Made by a program: the position numbers and the translations under genes
From: Methylophilaceae bacterium
Lineage (GTDB): Bacteria > Pseudomonadota > Gammaproteobacteria > Burkholderiales > Methylophilaceae
DNA: 64,000 nucleotides
Direction: 5' to 3'
Assembly (NCBI GenBank): GCA_905339275.1
Contig: CAJPFK010000001.1
Location: 62,001-126,000 of the forward strand
Shown here: piece after piece, positions 56,105-64,000 of the stretch
How positions within the stretch are numbered: the first letter of the stretch is position 1
Layout: every line of letters starts with the position of its first letter
The notes under the pieces: model-generated
What the model was told of the DNA's origin: nothing
Databases searched by the model: none
What the model saw: the letters and a program-made list of their open reading frames with translations, nothing else

Positions 56105-57823
56105 ATGCGCGCATCCCAATTTTTCATTGCCACCCAAAAAGAAGCCCCGACAGAGGCCGAGCTCCCCAGCCACAAGCTGATGTTGCGGGCCGGGCTGATC
56201 AAGCGCCTGGGTTCGGGCTTGTATAGCTGGATGCCGCTGGGTTTGCGCGTGTTGCGCAAGGTCGAGGCCGTGGTTCGCGATGAGATGAACAAGGCGGGCG
56301 CGCTGGAATTGCTGATGCCTGCGGTGCAGCCGAAAGAACTCTGGGAAGAAACCGGCCGCTGGGCCGTGTTCGGCCCGCAAATGCTGAAAATCAGGGACAG
56401 GCACGAGCGCGATTTCTGCTTCGGCCCGACGCACGAGGAAGTGATTACCGATATTGCGCGCAAGGAAATTCGCTCCTACAAGCAACTGCCGCTCAATTTC
56501 TACCAGATACAGACCAAGTTTCGCGACGAAATACGCCCGCGCTTCGGCGTTATGCGCGCGCGCGAGTTCGTCATGAAGGATGCCTATTCTTTCCATACCA
56601 GCCTGGCGTCGCTGGAGCAGACTTATCAGCAGATGTACCAGGCTTACAGCAATGTCTTCAATCGCCTCGGGCTCAAGTTCCGTGCCGTGCGCGCCGACAC
56701 GGGCGCGATCGGCGGCGAGGGTTCGCATGAATTCCATGTGCTGGCGGATTCCGGCGAGGATGCGCTGGCTTATTGCGAAAACTCCGATTTCGCAGCGAAT
56801 GTGGAACTGGCGGAAGCATTGCCGCCGGCTGCCGGTCGCCAGGCGCCGCAGGAAACGATGCGCGAGGTTGAGACGCCGAAGCAAACCACTTGCGAAGATG
56901 TGGCGGCGCTGCTCGGCATCGATTTGCAGCAGACGGTCAAGGCCATCGCGCTGGTGGCGTCAGGGCAGTTCCACCTGCTGCTGCTGCGTGGCGATCACAG
57001 CCTGAACGAGGTGAAGGTCGGCAAGCTTGAAGGCTTTGCCGATTTCCGTTTTGCCACGGAAGAGGAAATCCGCGCCAATCTGGATTGCCCACCCGGATTC
57101 ATCGGGCCGGTCGGTGCCGGCGCGCAGGTCAGGATTATCGCGGATAGGACGGTGGCCGCCATGAGCGATTTCGTTTGCGGCGCCAACAAGCCGAAATACC
57201 ACCTGGCCGGCGTCAATTTCGGCCGTGACCTGCAGGAACCCGCATTGGTTGCCGATATCCGTAATGTGGTGGCGGGCGATGCTTCGCCGGATGGCGGGGG
57301 CACGTTGGCTTTATGCCGGGGTATCGAGGTCGGCCATATTTTCCAGCTGCGGACCAAGTATGCCCAGGCAATGAATGCGACCTATCTGGACGAGAACGGC
57401 CAGACGCAAGTGATGGAAATGGGCTGTTACGGAATCGGCGTTTCGCGTATCGTTGGGGCGGCGATCGAGCAAGGCAACGATGCACGAGGCATTGTTTTCC
57501 CCACAGCCATGGCGCCTTTTGAGGTGGCGATTGCCCCGATAGGCATGGATAAGAGCGAGGCGGTAAAAGCTGCTGCCGTGGATTTGTATGAGCAACTGAA
57601 AGCGGCAGGTGCCGATGTCCTGCTGGATGACCGCGGTGAGCGTCCGGGTGTGATGTTTGCCGAGATGGAACTGATCGGTATCCCGCACAGAATCGTCATC
57701 GGCGACCGCGGCTTGAAAGAGCAGCAGGTTGAGTACCAGGCACGCACTGATAGCGAAGCTAGAAGTGTGCCTTTGAATGAAGTGGTAAACTTGATCAAAC
57801 AGCAACTGGGATTGCACATTTGA
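56105..57823 (+). CDS. proS: Prolyl-tRNA synthetase (bacterial type, with editing insert)
   Basis: Class II synthetase of 572 residues. It has motif 1 [27 protein letters not shown], motif 2 [25 protein letters not shown], a YbaK-like editing insertion near the middle ([23 protein letters not shown]), motif 3 [14 protein letters not shown] and the C-terminal anticodon domain ([21 protein letters not shown]). Start at 56105 ([15 protein letters not shown]); upstream open frame is not family sequence. Its TGA overlaps the TTG of the next gene. Confidence 0.97.
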   Translation: MRASQFFIATQKEAPTEAELPSHKLMLRAGLIKRLGSGLYSWMPLGLRVLRKVEAVVRDEMNKAGALELLMPAVQPKELWEETGRWAVFGPQMLKIRDRHERDFCFGPTHEEVITDIARKEIRSYKQLPLNFYQIQTKFRDEIRPRFGVMRAREFVMKDAYSFHTSLASLEQTYQQMYQAYSNVFNRLGLKFRAVRADTGAIGGEGSHEFHVLADSGEDALAYCENSDFAANVELAEALPPAAGRQAPQETMREVETPKQTTCEDVAALLGIDLQQTVKAIALVASGQFHLLLLRGDHSLNEVKVGKLEGFADFRFATEEEIRANLDCPPGFIGPVGAGAQVRIIADRTVAAMSDFVCGANKPKYHLAGVNFGRDLQEPALVADIRNVVAGDASPDGGGTLALCRGIEVGHIFQLRTKYAQAMNATYLDENGQTQVMEMGCYGIGVSRIVGAAIEQGNDARGIVFPTAMAPFEVAIAPIGMDKSEAVKAAAVDLYEQLKAAGADVLLDDRGERPGVMFAEMELIGIPHRIVIGDRGLKEQQVEYQARTDSEARSVPLNEVVNLIKQQLGLHI

Positions 57824-58422
57824 AATATTGGCTTGCATCGCTGCTTTGCCTGATTCCGCTGGTTGCCCATGCCGGTAACCAGCTGGAAGAGCCGCTGTCG
57901 AACAGCGTTAAGGCGCAGATGCAAAAATCCATCAGTGACAAGGCAGCCCCCAGGCTTGTTTTTGCCAACGAAGCCGAAGGCCTGTATTGGCTGAGCGAGA
58001 TGTCCAGGCGCCTGCAGAAACGTATTCCCGACAAGGTGATGCGGGAGGACTTCCTGCGTACGGTGCACTACGAAGCCTCACGCGCGGGGCTGGATCCGCA
58101 GATGGTTCTGGGGCTGATCCAGGTTGAGAGCGGTTTCAAGAAGTATGCGGTTTCCAGTGCGGGCGCGCGCGGTTTCATGCAGGTGATGCCGTTCTGGTCA
58201 CGCACGATAGGCACGCCGGATCATAATCTTTTCCACCTCAGGCTCAATCTGCGTTACGGCTGTACTATCCTGCGCCACTACATCGATATCGAAAAAGGCG
58301 ACCTTTACCGTGCGCTGGGGCGTTACAACGGTAGCCTGGGGCGGCCGCAATATCCCAATCTGGTACTCGGCGCATGGCGTAAACACTGGTATTACGAACC
58401 TTCCCCGGCACTCGGCATCTGA
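57820..58422 (+). CDS. Lytic transglycosylase (SLT domain)
   Basis: Periplasmic muramidase-like enzyme of 200 residues. TTG start overlapping proS, signal peptide [20 protein letters not shown] domain with the catalytic Glu in [29 protein letters not shown] and downstream [16 protein letters not shown]. Cleaves peptidoglycan by 1,6-anhydro formation in relatives. Apparently co-transcribed with proS. Confidence 0.92.
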   Translation: MKYWLASLLCLIPLVAHAGNQLEEPLSNSVKAQMQKSISDKAAPRLVFANEAEGLYWLSEMSRRLQKRIPDKVMREDFLRTVHYEASRAGLDPQMVLGLIQVESGFKKYAVSSAGARGFMQVMPFWSRTIGTPDHNLFHLRLNLRYGCTILRHYIDIEKGDLYRALGRYNGSLGRPQYPNLVLGAWRKHWYYEPSPALGI

Positions 58423-58602
58423 GCGTCCTGCACATTGTTGGTGCAAAAGTTTTACATTTCAATTTAATCCGTCTACTATCCGCTTAGCGGACTTGATGTG
58501 GTATGCATGAGCTAGACATCAAGATCTACCAGCCTTCCTGCATCGCCCCGCTGCTGTCCATTTCAATGCAGTTCGATATAAATTCTTTAGGGAGGAATCA
58601 CA

Positions 58603-59088
58603 ATGGATTTAGTCGTCGCGTTAGGTATCAGTATTGGTGTACTCATTGCAGCCTGGGTCTATGTCGCTGTCGGCATGCCGGATCTGGGGCTTATCGTCTG
58701 GGCCGGGATCGTGGCCTGGGCCACTTTCTATGCGGCAGGCGGAGGTGCCGATGGTCTCAAGAAAGCCATAGGTTCGAATCTGGCAGGTAACTTCTGGGCC
58801 GCAGTCGCGCTTTATGTGACCGGAGTGCTAGGGGGGGATGTGCTGACCCTGTCGATTGCCTTTGGCGTGGTGGCGTTCATATTCTGCCTGCAATCCAAGA
58901 TCCCGCTGCTTGCATTCATTCCGGGAGCCTTCCTCGGTGCGGCAACCTGGGTAGGGGTCGATGTGGCTGGCGCTTCCGGTGACGGCGGCGTTGTCGATGT
59001 GGCGGATGTCATGATTCCTGTTTCGATGGTCGTCGGCGCTGTTCTCGGCTTCATCTCCGAGGCCGTTGGGAAAAAGCTGGCCGGTTAG
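58603..59088 (+). CDS. DUF1097 membrane protein (YcdZ-like)
   Basis: Protein of 161 residues with about five hydrophobic segments (LGISIGVLIAAWVYVAVG, LIVWAGIVAWATFYAAGGG, NFWAAVALYVTGVLGG, FGVVAFIFCLQSKIPLLAFI, VSMVVGAVLGFISEAVG). The DUF1097 pattern is clear. Function unknown. Good GGAGG site precedes it. Followed by a bidirectional terminator. Confidence 0.86.
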   Translation: MDLVVALGISIGVLIAAWVYVAVGMPDLGLIVWAGIVAWATFYAAGGGADGLKKAIGSNLAGNFWAAVALYVTGVLGGDVLTLSIAFGVVAFIFCLQSKIPLLAFIPGAFLGAATWVGVDVAGASGDGGVVDVADVMIPVSMVVGAVLGFISEAVGKKLAG

Positions 59089-59104
59089 GCGGGAAGCTGC
59101 CAAT

Positions 59105-59133
59105 AAAAAAGGCGGCCATGTGCCGCCTTTTTT
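59105..59133. terminator. Bidirectional terminator
   Basis: GGCGGC (59111-59116) pairs with GCCGCC (59122-59127) around CATGT, with A-run on the left and T-run on the right. It ends the DUF1097 transcript and the convergent secreted-protein transcript. Confidence 0.88.
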
Positions 59134-59149
59134 ATTGGGCGGGTTTCGC

Positions 59150-60031
59150 TTATTTCAGCACCTTGAAGCCATAGTAGGTGCCGAATTCGCCATCAGTCTC
59201 ATGGTAAACGAAGAACAGGCCGTTGCTGTAGCCCGTGCCGTTGATGTGGTTCTGCGACCGCAGTTTCAGTGATGAAGGCAATGCACTTTTTGCGATGAAT
59301 TTACCCTCGAGATTGAACACCAGAACCGATTTGTGATCGATGTCCAGCAAGGCGAACTCTTCTCCCGATACTCCGGTATAGGCGATAAAATAATGCGCAA
59401 TCTCATCGAACCTAGCGCCCGCTGCTGCTAGGTCGAGCCTGATTTCACCCAGCGCCTCGCGCTTCGGTGATTCGATGATGCGAATCACGTTGCTGCGCTC
59501 CTGCTTGGCGTAGTAGCGGTTTCTTTCCGCATCGTAACTCGGAATGGTATTCGCATTTCCGAATGCCGGATTGTGGCCGGTAATCTCGTTTGCATCATTT
59601 TTCAGGCTGCCGTCTTCATTGAGTATCAGGGAGAAAATGCCGATGTTCGGGCCGAATCCAGCTTCGCTGGAAATATTGTAGGTCACGGATTCAAGTTGAC
59701 GCGAATTGTCGTTGTAGTAAATCGAGCGGTTATCGAGCCCGGGTTTTGCGGATGCGCGATACTTGCCGCTATCGTCATAGACATGGATTTCAGACTGTGA
59801 CGCTGTGCCCATCGGATCGCCCGGGATTGCCGCCAGCCCGCCATCCGCGATGAAATATTGTTTCAGGTATGGGACATATGCAATGGTCATCGGTCGTGAC
59901 GTCGGTTTTTTCGCCAGCGGAATCCTGATCTCGACGGCGGCCTCGGGCAGTACTTCTGCATGAGACAGATGCGGGATCAGGGCAAGGGCGGCTGTGGCCG
60001 AAAACAAGGTGATGTGTTTGATGAGTGACAT
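59150..60031 (-). CDS. Secreted protein, beta-rich, function unknown
   Basis: Protein of 293 residues with a signal peptide (LIKHITLFSATAALALIPHLSHA) from ATG 60031. The mature part reads as repeating beta strands (IAYVPYLKQYFIADGG, IHVYDDSGKYRAS, VTYNISSEAGFGPNIGIFSLIL, FALLDIDHKSVLVFNLEG) as in a small beta-propeller, with no known enzyme motif. Family not recognised. The upstream frame to 60103 is rejected because the signal peptide begins at 60031. Confidence 0.72.
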   Translation of the reverse strand: MSLIKHITLFSATAALALIPHLSHAEVLPEAAVEIRIPLAKKPTSRPMTIAYVPYLKQYFIADGGLAAIPGDPMGTASQSEIHVYDDSGKYRASAKPGLDNRSIYYNDNSRQLESVTYNISSEAGFGPNIGIFSLILNEDGSLKNDANEITGHNPAFGNANTIPSYDAERNRYYAKQERSNVIRIIESPKREALGEIRLDLAAAGARFDEIAHYFIAYTGVSGEEFALLDIDHKSVLVFNLEGKFIAKSALPSSLKLRSQNHINGTGYSNGLFFVYHETDGEFGTYYGFKVLK

Positions 60032-60099
60032 ACCGGTGACCTTTGTCGAATATTGAAGTATGAATTGCATACCAGTTGATGGTGAATCCTGCCGGGAGT

Positions 60100-61125
60100 T
60101 CATGCGCGTTCAATCAGCATGGCGTCACCATAACTGAAAAACCGGTAGCGTTCTGCAATGGCGTGTTGATAAGCGGCTTTTATATGGCTGGTGCCGGCAA
60201 AGGCGGAAACCAGCATCAGCAGCGTGCTTTTCGGCAGGTGAAAGTTGGTCAGCAAACGCTCGACCACGCGAAACTGATAGCCGGGCGTGATGAAAATATC
60301 GGTTTCGCCCGATCCGCTCGCCAGTTCACCGCCTTGTGCCGCACTTTCCAGTGCGCGTAGCGCTGTGGTGCCGACCGCAGTGACTTTTCCGCCTCGTGCC
60401 TGCGCGTGCCTGATTGCGCTCACCGTCTCCTCCGGCACGGAATAAATTTCAGTATGCATTTTGTGGTCTTCAATATTATCCACGCGCACAGGTTGAAACG
60501 TCCCCGCGCCGACATGCAGCGTGACATAGGCGATTGCAATACCCGCTGCTTTCAGTGTCGCCATCATGTCTTCATCGAAATGCAGGCCGGCTGTCGGGGC
60601 GGCAACCGCGCCCAGTTGGCGCGCGAATACCGTCTGGTAGCGCGCTTCATCCCGGCTATCCGCCTGGTGGCTGATGTAGGGCGGTAACGGCAGGCTGCCA
60701 TGCAAATCGATCAACTCGAGTAAAGGCGTCGAGCTCCTGGTCTTCAGCAGGAATAAATCATCCTGCCTCTCTACAACTTCAGCCTCGAAGGCATCCGCAA
60801 TCATCAGTCTGCTTCCCGGTTTGGGCGAACGCGATGCGCGAATTTGCGCCAGCATGCGGTGTGCATCCAGTACTCTTTCGACCATGATCTCGATTTTTCC
60901 GCCACTGGTTTTGATGCCCTCCAGACGCGCCTTGATGACGCGGGTATCGTTCAGGACCAGCAGGTCATCGGGGCCGAGAAAACCGGGTAATTGACGAAAC
61001 AGGTCGTCACTTAATGCACCGGTTTTTCCGTCTAGTCTGAGCAAGCGGCTGCCGCTGCGTTGCGGGGTGGGGAATTGTGCGATGAGTGCATCCGGTAGAT
61101 CAAAATCAAAATCAGTAGTGCGCAT
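60100..61125 (-). CDS. queA: S-adenosylmethionine:tRNA ribosyltransferase-isomerase
   Basis: Transfers the ribosyl part of SAM to preQ1 in tRNA, giving epoxyqueuosine. The 341-residue protein starts [19 protein letters not shown]. Blocks include [38 protein letters not shown] [15 protein letters not shown], and [17 protein letters not shown]. Divergent from tRNA-Leu by 33 bases. tgt is not in the window. Confidence 0.96.
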   Translation of the reverse strand: MRTTDFDFDLPDALIAQFPTPQRSGSRLLRLDGKTGALSDDLFRQLPGFLGPDDLLVLNDTRVIKARLEGIKTSGGKIEIMVERVLDAHRMLAQIRASRSPKPGSRLMIADAFEAEVVERQDDLFLLKTRSSTPLLELIDLHGSLPLPPYISHQADSRDEARYQTVFARQLGAVAAPTAGLHFDEDMMATLKAAGIAIAYVTLHVGAGTFQPVRVDNIEDHKMHTEIYSVPEETVSAIRHAQARGGKVTAVGTTALRALESAAQGGELASGSGETDIFITPGYQFRVVERLLTNFHLPKSTLLMLVSAFAGTSHIKAAYQHAIAERYRFFSYGDAMLIERA

Positions 61126-61140
61126 AGGCCTTAGTGCTTG

Positions 61141-61146
61141 TATAAT
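61141..61146 (+). promoter_or_regulatory. -10 box of tRNA-Leu
   Basis: Perfect TATAAT 12 bases before the first tRNA base (61159), so transcription would start near the tRNA 5' end with a short leader. A -35 box at the expected place (GTGCGC, near 61118) is weak. Confidence 0.6.
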
Positions 61147-61158
61147 GCTGCCTCCCAT

Positions 61159-61243
61159 GCCGGGATGGCGGAATTGGTAGACGCAGCGGACTCAAAATCC
61201 GCCGCCGCAAGGTGTGGGGGTTCGAGTCCCCCTCCCGGCACCA
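61159..61243 (+). tRNA. tRNA-Leu (anticodon CAA)
   Basis: 85 bases with encoded CCA. Acceptor stem GCCGGGA (61159-61165) pairs TCCCGGC (61233-61239). The anticodon stem GCGGA/TCCGC closes the loop CTCAAAA, giving anticodon CAA. The long variable arm (GCCGCAAGGTG region) is typical of type II tRNA-Leu, and the T-arm GGGGGTTCGAGTCCCCC is intact. Reads UUG codons. Confidence 0.95.
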
Positions 61244-61847
61244 TCCAAAGTAATTCACGTAGTTCCAGTCTGCTTTCCCCCAGTGACACTGCCAAGCGCA
61301 GGTTCAGTATTTCCGGGCGTTGTTGCAGGCATTCGGCTGGATCAATCGATCTCTATATTCGAACACGCGTAAGTGTATCTCAATCTCGATACGCGGACGA
61401 TTGAATGTCCAAGTCATTTCCTTGCTGATTTTCCCCGCTGCCCCGTTGTTTTCGTGGCACACTCAATGTAGCGCAGGCTTCCTGACCGGCCAACGTGCCC
61501 GGTCCACCAGTCATCATGTTCCACTGTAGATGACTGGGACTGCTTTGACCGGAAGCAAGCTGAAATCTATCGATTAACCATAGGGTTATATGCGAAAACA
61601 GCAACTGGATCGGCAGCTTTTCCGCAGTATTTTTTCATCTCCCATCAGCCCGGAAGCGGCTTCATTGCTAACTTGCTTGAACAACCATTTTATTTGTGAT
61701 AGTTTGCGACTTGTAACTTAATGTAACAAAAAAGTTGCATTTTGCTTTTCCGTTTTTGTAATACGTTGTACCCGGTTTTGAGTTGTTGCAGTTCTTAGTA
61801 GCGTAAGCCGCCCGCCAAAGAGGTGGCTAGATGAGGAGAGAACAGCA
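61244..61847 (+). other. 604-base non-coding stretch upstream of the cytochrome oxidase operon
   Basis: No convincing gene. A 9-bp hairpin CCAGTCATC/GATGACTGG at 61507-61537 (loop of 13) and the candidate promoter at 61735-61764 lie here. Short open frames at 61320 and 61380 lack ribosome-binding sites and family resemblance. Likely carries upstream regulatory DNA for the cox operon. Confidence 0.6.
61735..61764 (+). promoter_or_regulatory. Candidate promoter of the DUF2244-coxB-coxA operon
   Basis: TTGCAT (61735-61740), 18-base spacer, TAATAC (61759-61764). Start would be near 61771, about 77 bases before the GTG of the DUF2244 gene. GAGGAGAG precedes that GTG. Confidence 0.5.
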
Positions 61848-62312
61848 GTGGCATCACCTGTTGCAGATTACAAAGTCGTTGTGCGCCCGAACTGCTCCTT
61901 GTCACCCAGGGGCATGATGTTCGTCGTCGCTATCATCGCAACATTCTCCTTGCTCATTGGTATTGGTTTTAGTCTGGCCGGCGCCTGGCTGGTTTTGCCT
62001 TTCGCCGGATTGGAAGTGCTCGCGATAGCTTATGCGTTTTATTACATCCACTGCCATTCGGGGGATTATGAAAGCATCACTATCGAAGGCGACTCCCTTT
62101 CAATAGACAAGCGCGATTATAAAAATATCAGCCGAACCGTTTTCAACCGGTATTGGGCGCGTGTTCTGGTCAGGGAGCTGCCTTGCGGCGACCAGTCCTT
62201 GCTACTCAGGTCGCACGGCAAGGAAGTGGAATTCGGGCGTCATTTCATGAATAACGATCAACGTTTGATGCTGGCGAAACAATTAAAAAAACGTGTCGGA
62301 GTTATTACTTAA
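61848..62312 (+). CDS. DUF2244 domain protein (cytochrome oxidase-linked)
   Basis: Inner-membrane protein of 154 residues with two hydrophobic helices (FVVAIIATFSLLIGIGFSLAG, WLVLPFAGLEVLAIAYAFYYI) and a C-terminal cytoplasmic or periplasmic part (ISRTVFNRYWARVLVREL). DUF2244 genes stand before cytochrome c oxidase operons in betaproteobacteria. GTG start with GAGGAGAG upstream. Role in oxidase assembly is possible but unproven. Confidence 0.88.
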   Translation: MASPVADYKVVVRPNCSLSPRGMMFVVAIIATFSLLIGIGFSLAGAWLVLPFAGLEVLAIAYAFYYIHCHSGDYESITIEGDSLSIDKRDYKNISRTVFNRYWARVLVRELPCGDQSLLLRSHGKEVEFGRHFMNNDQRLMLAKQLKKRVGVIT

Positions 62313-62331
62313 CCTGATTTTGGGAGTGGGT

Positions 62332-63504
62332 ATGGTTATGCAGTTTTTGAGAAAAGCGGGATTGTTTCTGATGCTGGCGTTTACTTCATTTGCGGCACTG
62401 GCACAGGATGCAAAATGGAATCTGCCAGAGCCGGTAACGCCTATGGCAAGAGATATTTACCAGATACACAACGAGTTCATGCTCGTTATTTTTGTGATGT
62501 TCATTGTCGTGCTCGCGATCATGATTTACTCGATCGTCAAACACCGCAAGAGCCGCGGGCACAAGGCTGCCAATTTCACCGGGCCCAGCACCAAATCCCA
62601 GATTGCATGGACGCTGGTTCCGTTTGCCATTCTGCTCTATATCGACTTCATCCTGATGGGCATTCCGGCCGTTCACAGCATCCAGTTGATGGAGGATACC
62701 AAGCAAGGCGCCGATATGGTGGTGAAGATCACCGGCTCGCAGTGGCGCTGGCAATACGAGTACATGGATGGCGATGCCCAGGGCATCAAGTTCGTCAGTA
62801 ACCTGACCACCCCGCAGGAGCAGATCAACAATCAGGCGGAGAAAGGCAAGAACTACCTGCTTGAGGTCGACAATCACTTCGTCGTGCCGGTCGACAAGAA
62901 GGTACGTATCCTGCTGACGGCCAATGACGTGATTCACACCTGGTGGGTGCCGGCCTTCGGTTCCGCTCGCGATGCGATTCCCGGTTTCTTGCGCGAGACC
63001 TGGGTGCAAGGCGAGAAAATCGGGACTTACCGCGGGCAATGCAAGGAGCTGTGCGGCAAGGGCCATGGCTTCATGCCGGTTGTCGTCGATGTCGTCTCGG
63101 AAGAAGACTACAAAATCTGGGTAGCCTCCAAGAAAGAGGAAATGCAGGCGGCAACAGCCGGTGCCGACAAGGAGTGGTCAATGGAAGACCTGGTCGCGCA
63201 CGGCAAGGGCGTTTATGAAAAGAACTGCGCGGTTTGCCATCAGGCTAACGGACAAGGCCTGCCGCCTGCATTCCCTGCACTGACCGGCAGCAAGATTGTT
63301 GCCGGCCCCAACTTTGATGCCGAAGGAAGATTGCTGGTGGACAGCCATCTTGACCGTGTCTGGAATGGCAAGAACATCATGCCGGGCTGGAAAGGGACGC
63401 TGAATGATATCGATATTGCAGCTGTTGTGACGTATGAACGCAATGCGCTGGGTAATTCGGTCGGCGATGTACTGCAGCCGGCGCAAGTGAAAGCATTACG
63501 CTAA
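62332..63504 (+). CDS. coxB: Cytochrome c oxidase subunit II with fused cytochrome c domain
   Basis: About 390 residues. Signal peptide, two membrane helices (HNEFMLVIFVMFIVVLAIMI and QIAWTLVPFAILLYIDFIL). The CuA domain has HTWWVPAFGSARDAIPGF and GQCKELCGKGHGFMP as copper ligands (Cys pair, His, Met). A C-terminal extension carries CAVCH (heme c) in the KNCAVCHQANGQG stretch, with NIMPGW as the axial Met region. caa3-like oxidase. The start could be 62332 or 62338. Confidence 0.95.
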   Translation: MVMQFLRKAGLFLMLAFTSFAALAQDAKWNLPEPVTPMARDIYQIHNEFMLVIFVMFIVVLAIMIYSIVKHRKSRGHKAANFTGPSTKSQIAWTLVPFAILLYIDFILMGIPAVHSIQLMEDTKQGADMVVKITGSQWRWQYEYMDGDAQGIKFVSNLTTPQEQINNQAEKGKNYLLEVDNHFVVPVDKKVRILLTANDVIHTWWVPAFGSARDAIPGFLRETWVQGEKIGTYRGQCKELCGKGHGFMPVVVDVVSEEDYKIWVASKKEEMQAATAGADKEWSMEDLVAHGKGVYEKNCAVCHQANGQGLPPAFPALTGSKIVAGPNFDAEGRLLVDSHLDRVWNGKNIMPGWKGTLNDIDIAAVVTYERNALGNSVGDVLQPAQVKALR

Positions 63505-63553
63505 AAATATTGCAGGTATATTGAATCGGGACTTTGGGTTTAAGGAGATATTG

Positions 63554-64000
63554 ATGAGTTATTCAGCCACAGCAGATCATGGGGAACATCATGATCACCC
63601 AACCGGCATCATGCGTTGGTTTACGACGACGAATCACAAGGATATCGGGACGATGTACCTGATCTTCTCGCTTATCATGTTCATGGTGGGCGGATTCATG
63701 ATTCTGGCTGTCAGGGCGGAACTGTTTCAGCCCGGCATGCAGCTCATGCAGCCGGAATTCTACAATCAGTTGATCGGCGTGCATGCACTGGTCATGATCT
63801 TCGCGGCACTGATGCCGGCAGCCACCGGCTTCGCCAACTGGATGCTGCCGCTGCAGCTCGGCGCGCCGGACATGGCATTGCCCCGCCTCAATAACTGGGG
63901 TTTCTGGCTGCTGCCGCCTGCGGCTATCCTGTTGACGCTGCCGTTCACTCTGGCCCTGTTCGGTATCGGCGATGGCGCCATCGCCACCGGCTGGACGTTC
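63554..64000 (+). CDS. coxA: Cytochrome c oxidase subunit I (partial)
   Basis: The first 149 residues are visible, cut at the right edge. It has an AAGGAGA site before ATG 63554, then ADHGEHHDHPTGIMRWFTTTNHKDIGTMYL. Hydrophobic helices LIFSLIMFMVGGFMILAV and IGVHALVMIFAALMPAAT follow, with the low-spin heme a ligand region HALVMIF. Subunit I carries the heme a3-CuB site beyond this edge. Operon with coxB, 49 bases apart. Confidence 0.96.
   Translation, partial: MSYSATADHGEHHDHPTGIMRWFTTTNHKDIGTMYLIFSLIMFMVGGFMILAVRAELFQPGMQLMQPEFYNQLIGVHALVMIFAALMPAATGFANWMLPLQLGAPDMALPRLNNWGFWLLPPAAILLTLPFTLALFGIGDGAIATGWTF

Noticed and set aside
61320..61604. Small ORFs between tRNA-Leu and the DUF2244 gene
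   Set aside because: They have no ribosome-binding sites and no recognisable sequence, and they run on both strands over the same DNA.

Overview
The window is a contiguous piece of a Gram-negative bacterial chromosome. Gene content and gene order point to a betaproteobacterium: polA beside DUF2782-thrB-BPSS1780-uvrD, a DUF2244 gene ahead of coxB/coxA, a HrcA/CIRCE-controlled groES-groL, a Coq7-type ubiquinone hydroxylase, and fis overlapping dusB. A member of the Methylophilaceae or a related family is my best guess, but no gene here is diagnostic at that level.

Layout. Positions 1-5.5 kb carry a minus-strand run dusB-fis-purH-purD-tsaC-hemF (hemF is cut by the window edge). Positions 5.7-16 kb hold an MHS-type transporter, a polA cluster, thrB and uvrD. 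Positions 16.0-18.5 kb hold a probable small RNA with a CTCCTCCC hairpin loop and the groES-groL operon. Positions 18.6-31.5 kb are mixed housekeeping genes (exported protease, LysE exporter, bioA, PBP4, FKBP lipoprotein, OsmC, coq7, Ctp protease). Among them are two degenerate signalling proteins: a receiver without its phospho-acceptor and an EAL protein without its EAL motif, the latter behind a Fur box. Positions 31.6-39.8 kb carry a UbiB-family gene, then the Anbu (proteasome-related) operon and an ldhA-like gene. The Anbu operon reads ATP-grasp, alpha-E, transglutaminase, a two-module VOC-like protein and Anbu.

Positions 39.86-47.4 kb are a complete chromosomal integron. An IntI-type integrase (plus strand) is followed leftwards by an attI-like region with a plausible cassette promoter, then eleven gene cassettes. 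All cassette genes lie on the minus strand and are separated by recognisable attC sites of about 56-90 bp. The cassettes encode two membrane proteins and a third small hydrophobic one, a very cysteine-rich secreted-looking or peptide-like protein, a SAM methyltransferase, a histidine phosphatase, a SUKH-type protein, a YefM/YoeB toxin-antitoxin pair with its own promoter, an SRPBCC protein and unknowns. intI overlaps the start of a DinG-family helicase gene by 4 bases, so the platform appears translationally joined to a core DNA-repair helicase.

Positions 49.4-64 kb return to core functions: a PAS-GGDEF cyclase, ArfB, tsaB-rimI-UDG, LemA with two TPM proteins, proS, a lytic transglycosylase, queA, tRNA-Leu(CAA), and the beginning of a cytochrome c oxidase operon (DUF2244, coxB with a fused cytochrome c domain, coxA cut by the right edge).

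The most interesting items are the integron (its Cys-rich cassette, the palindrome over the cassette promoter and the intI/dinG overlap), the VOC-like extra member of the Anbu operon, and the candidate CTCCTCCC-loop sRNA.
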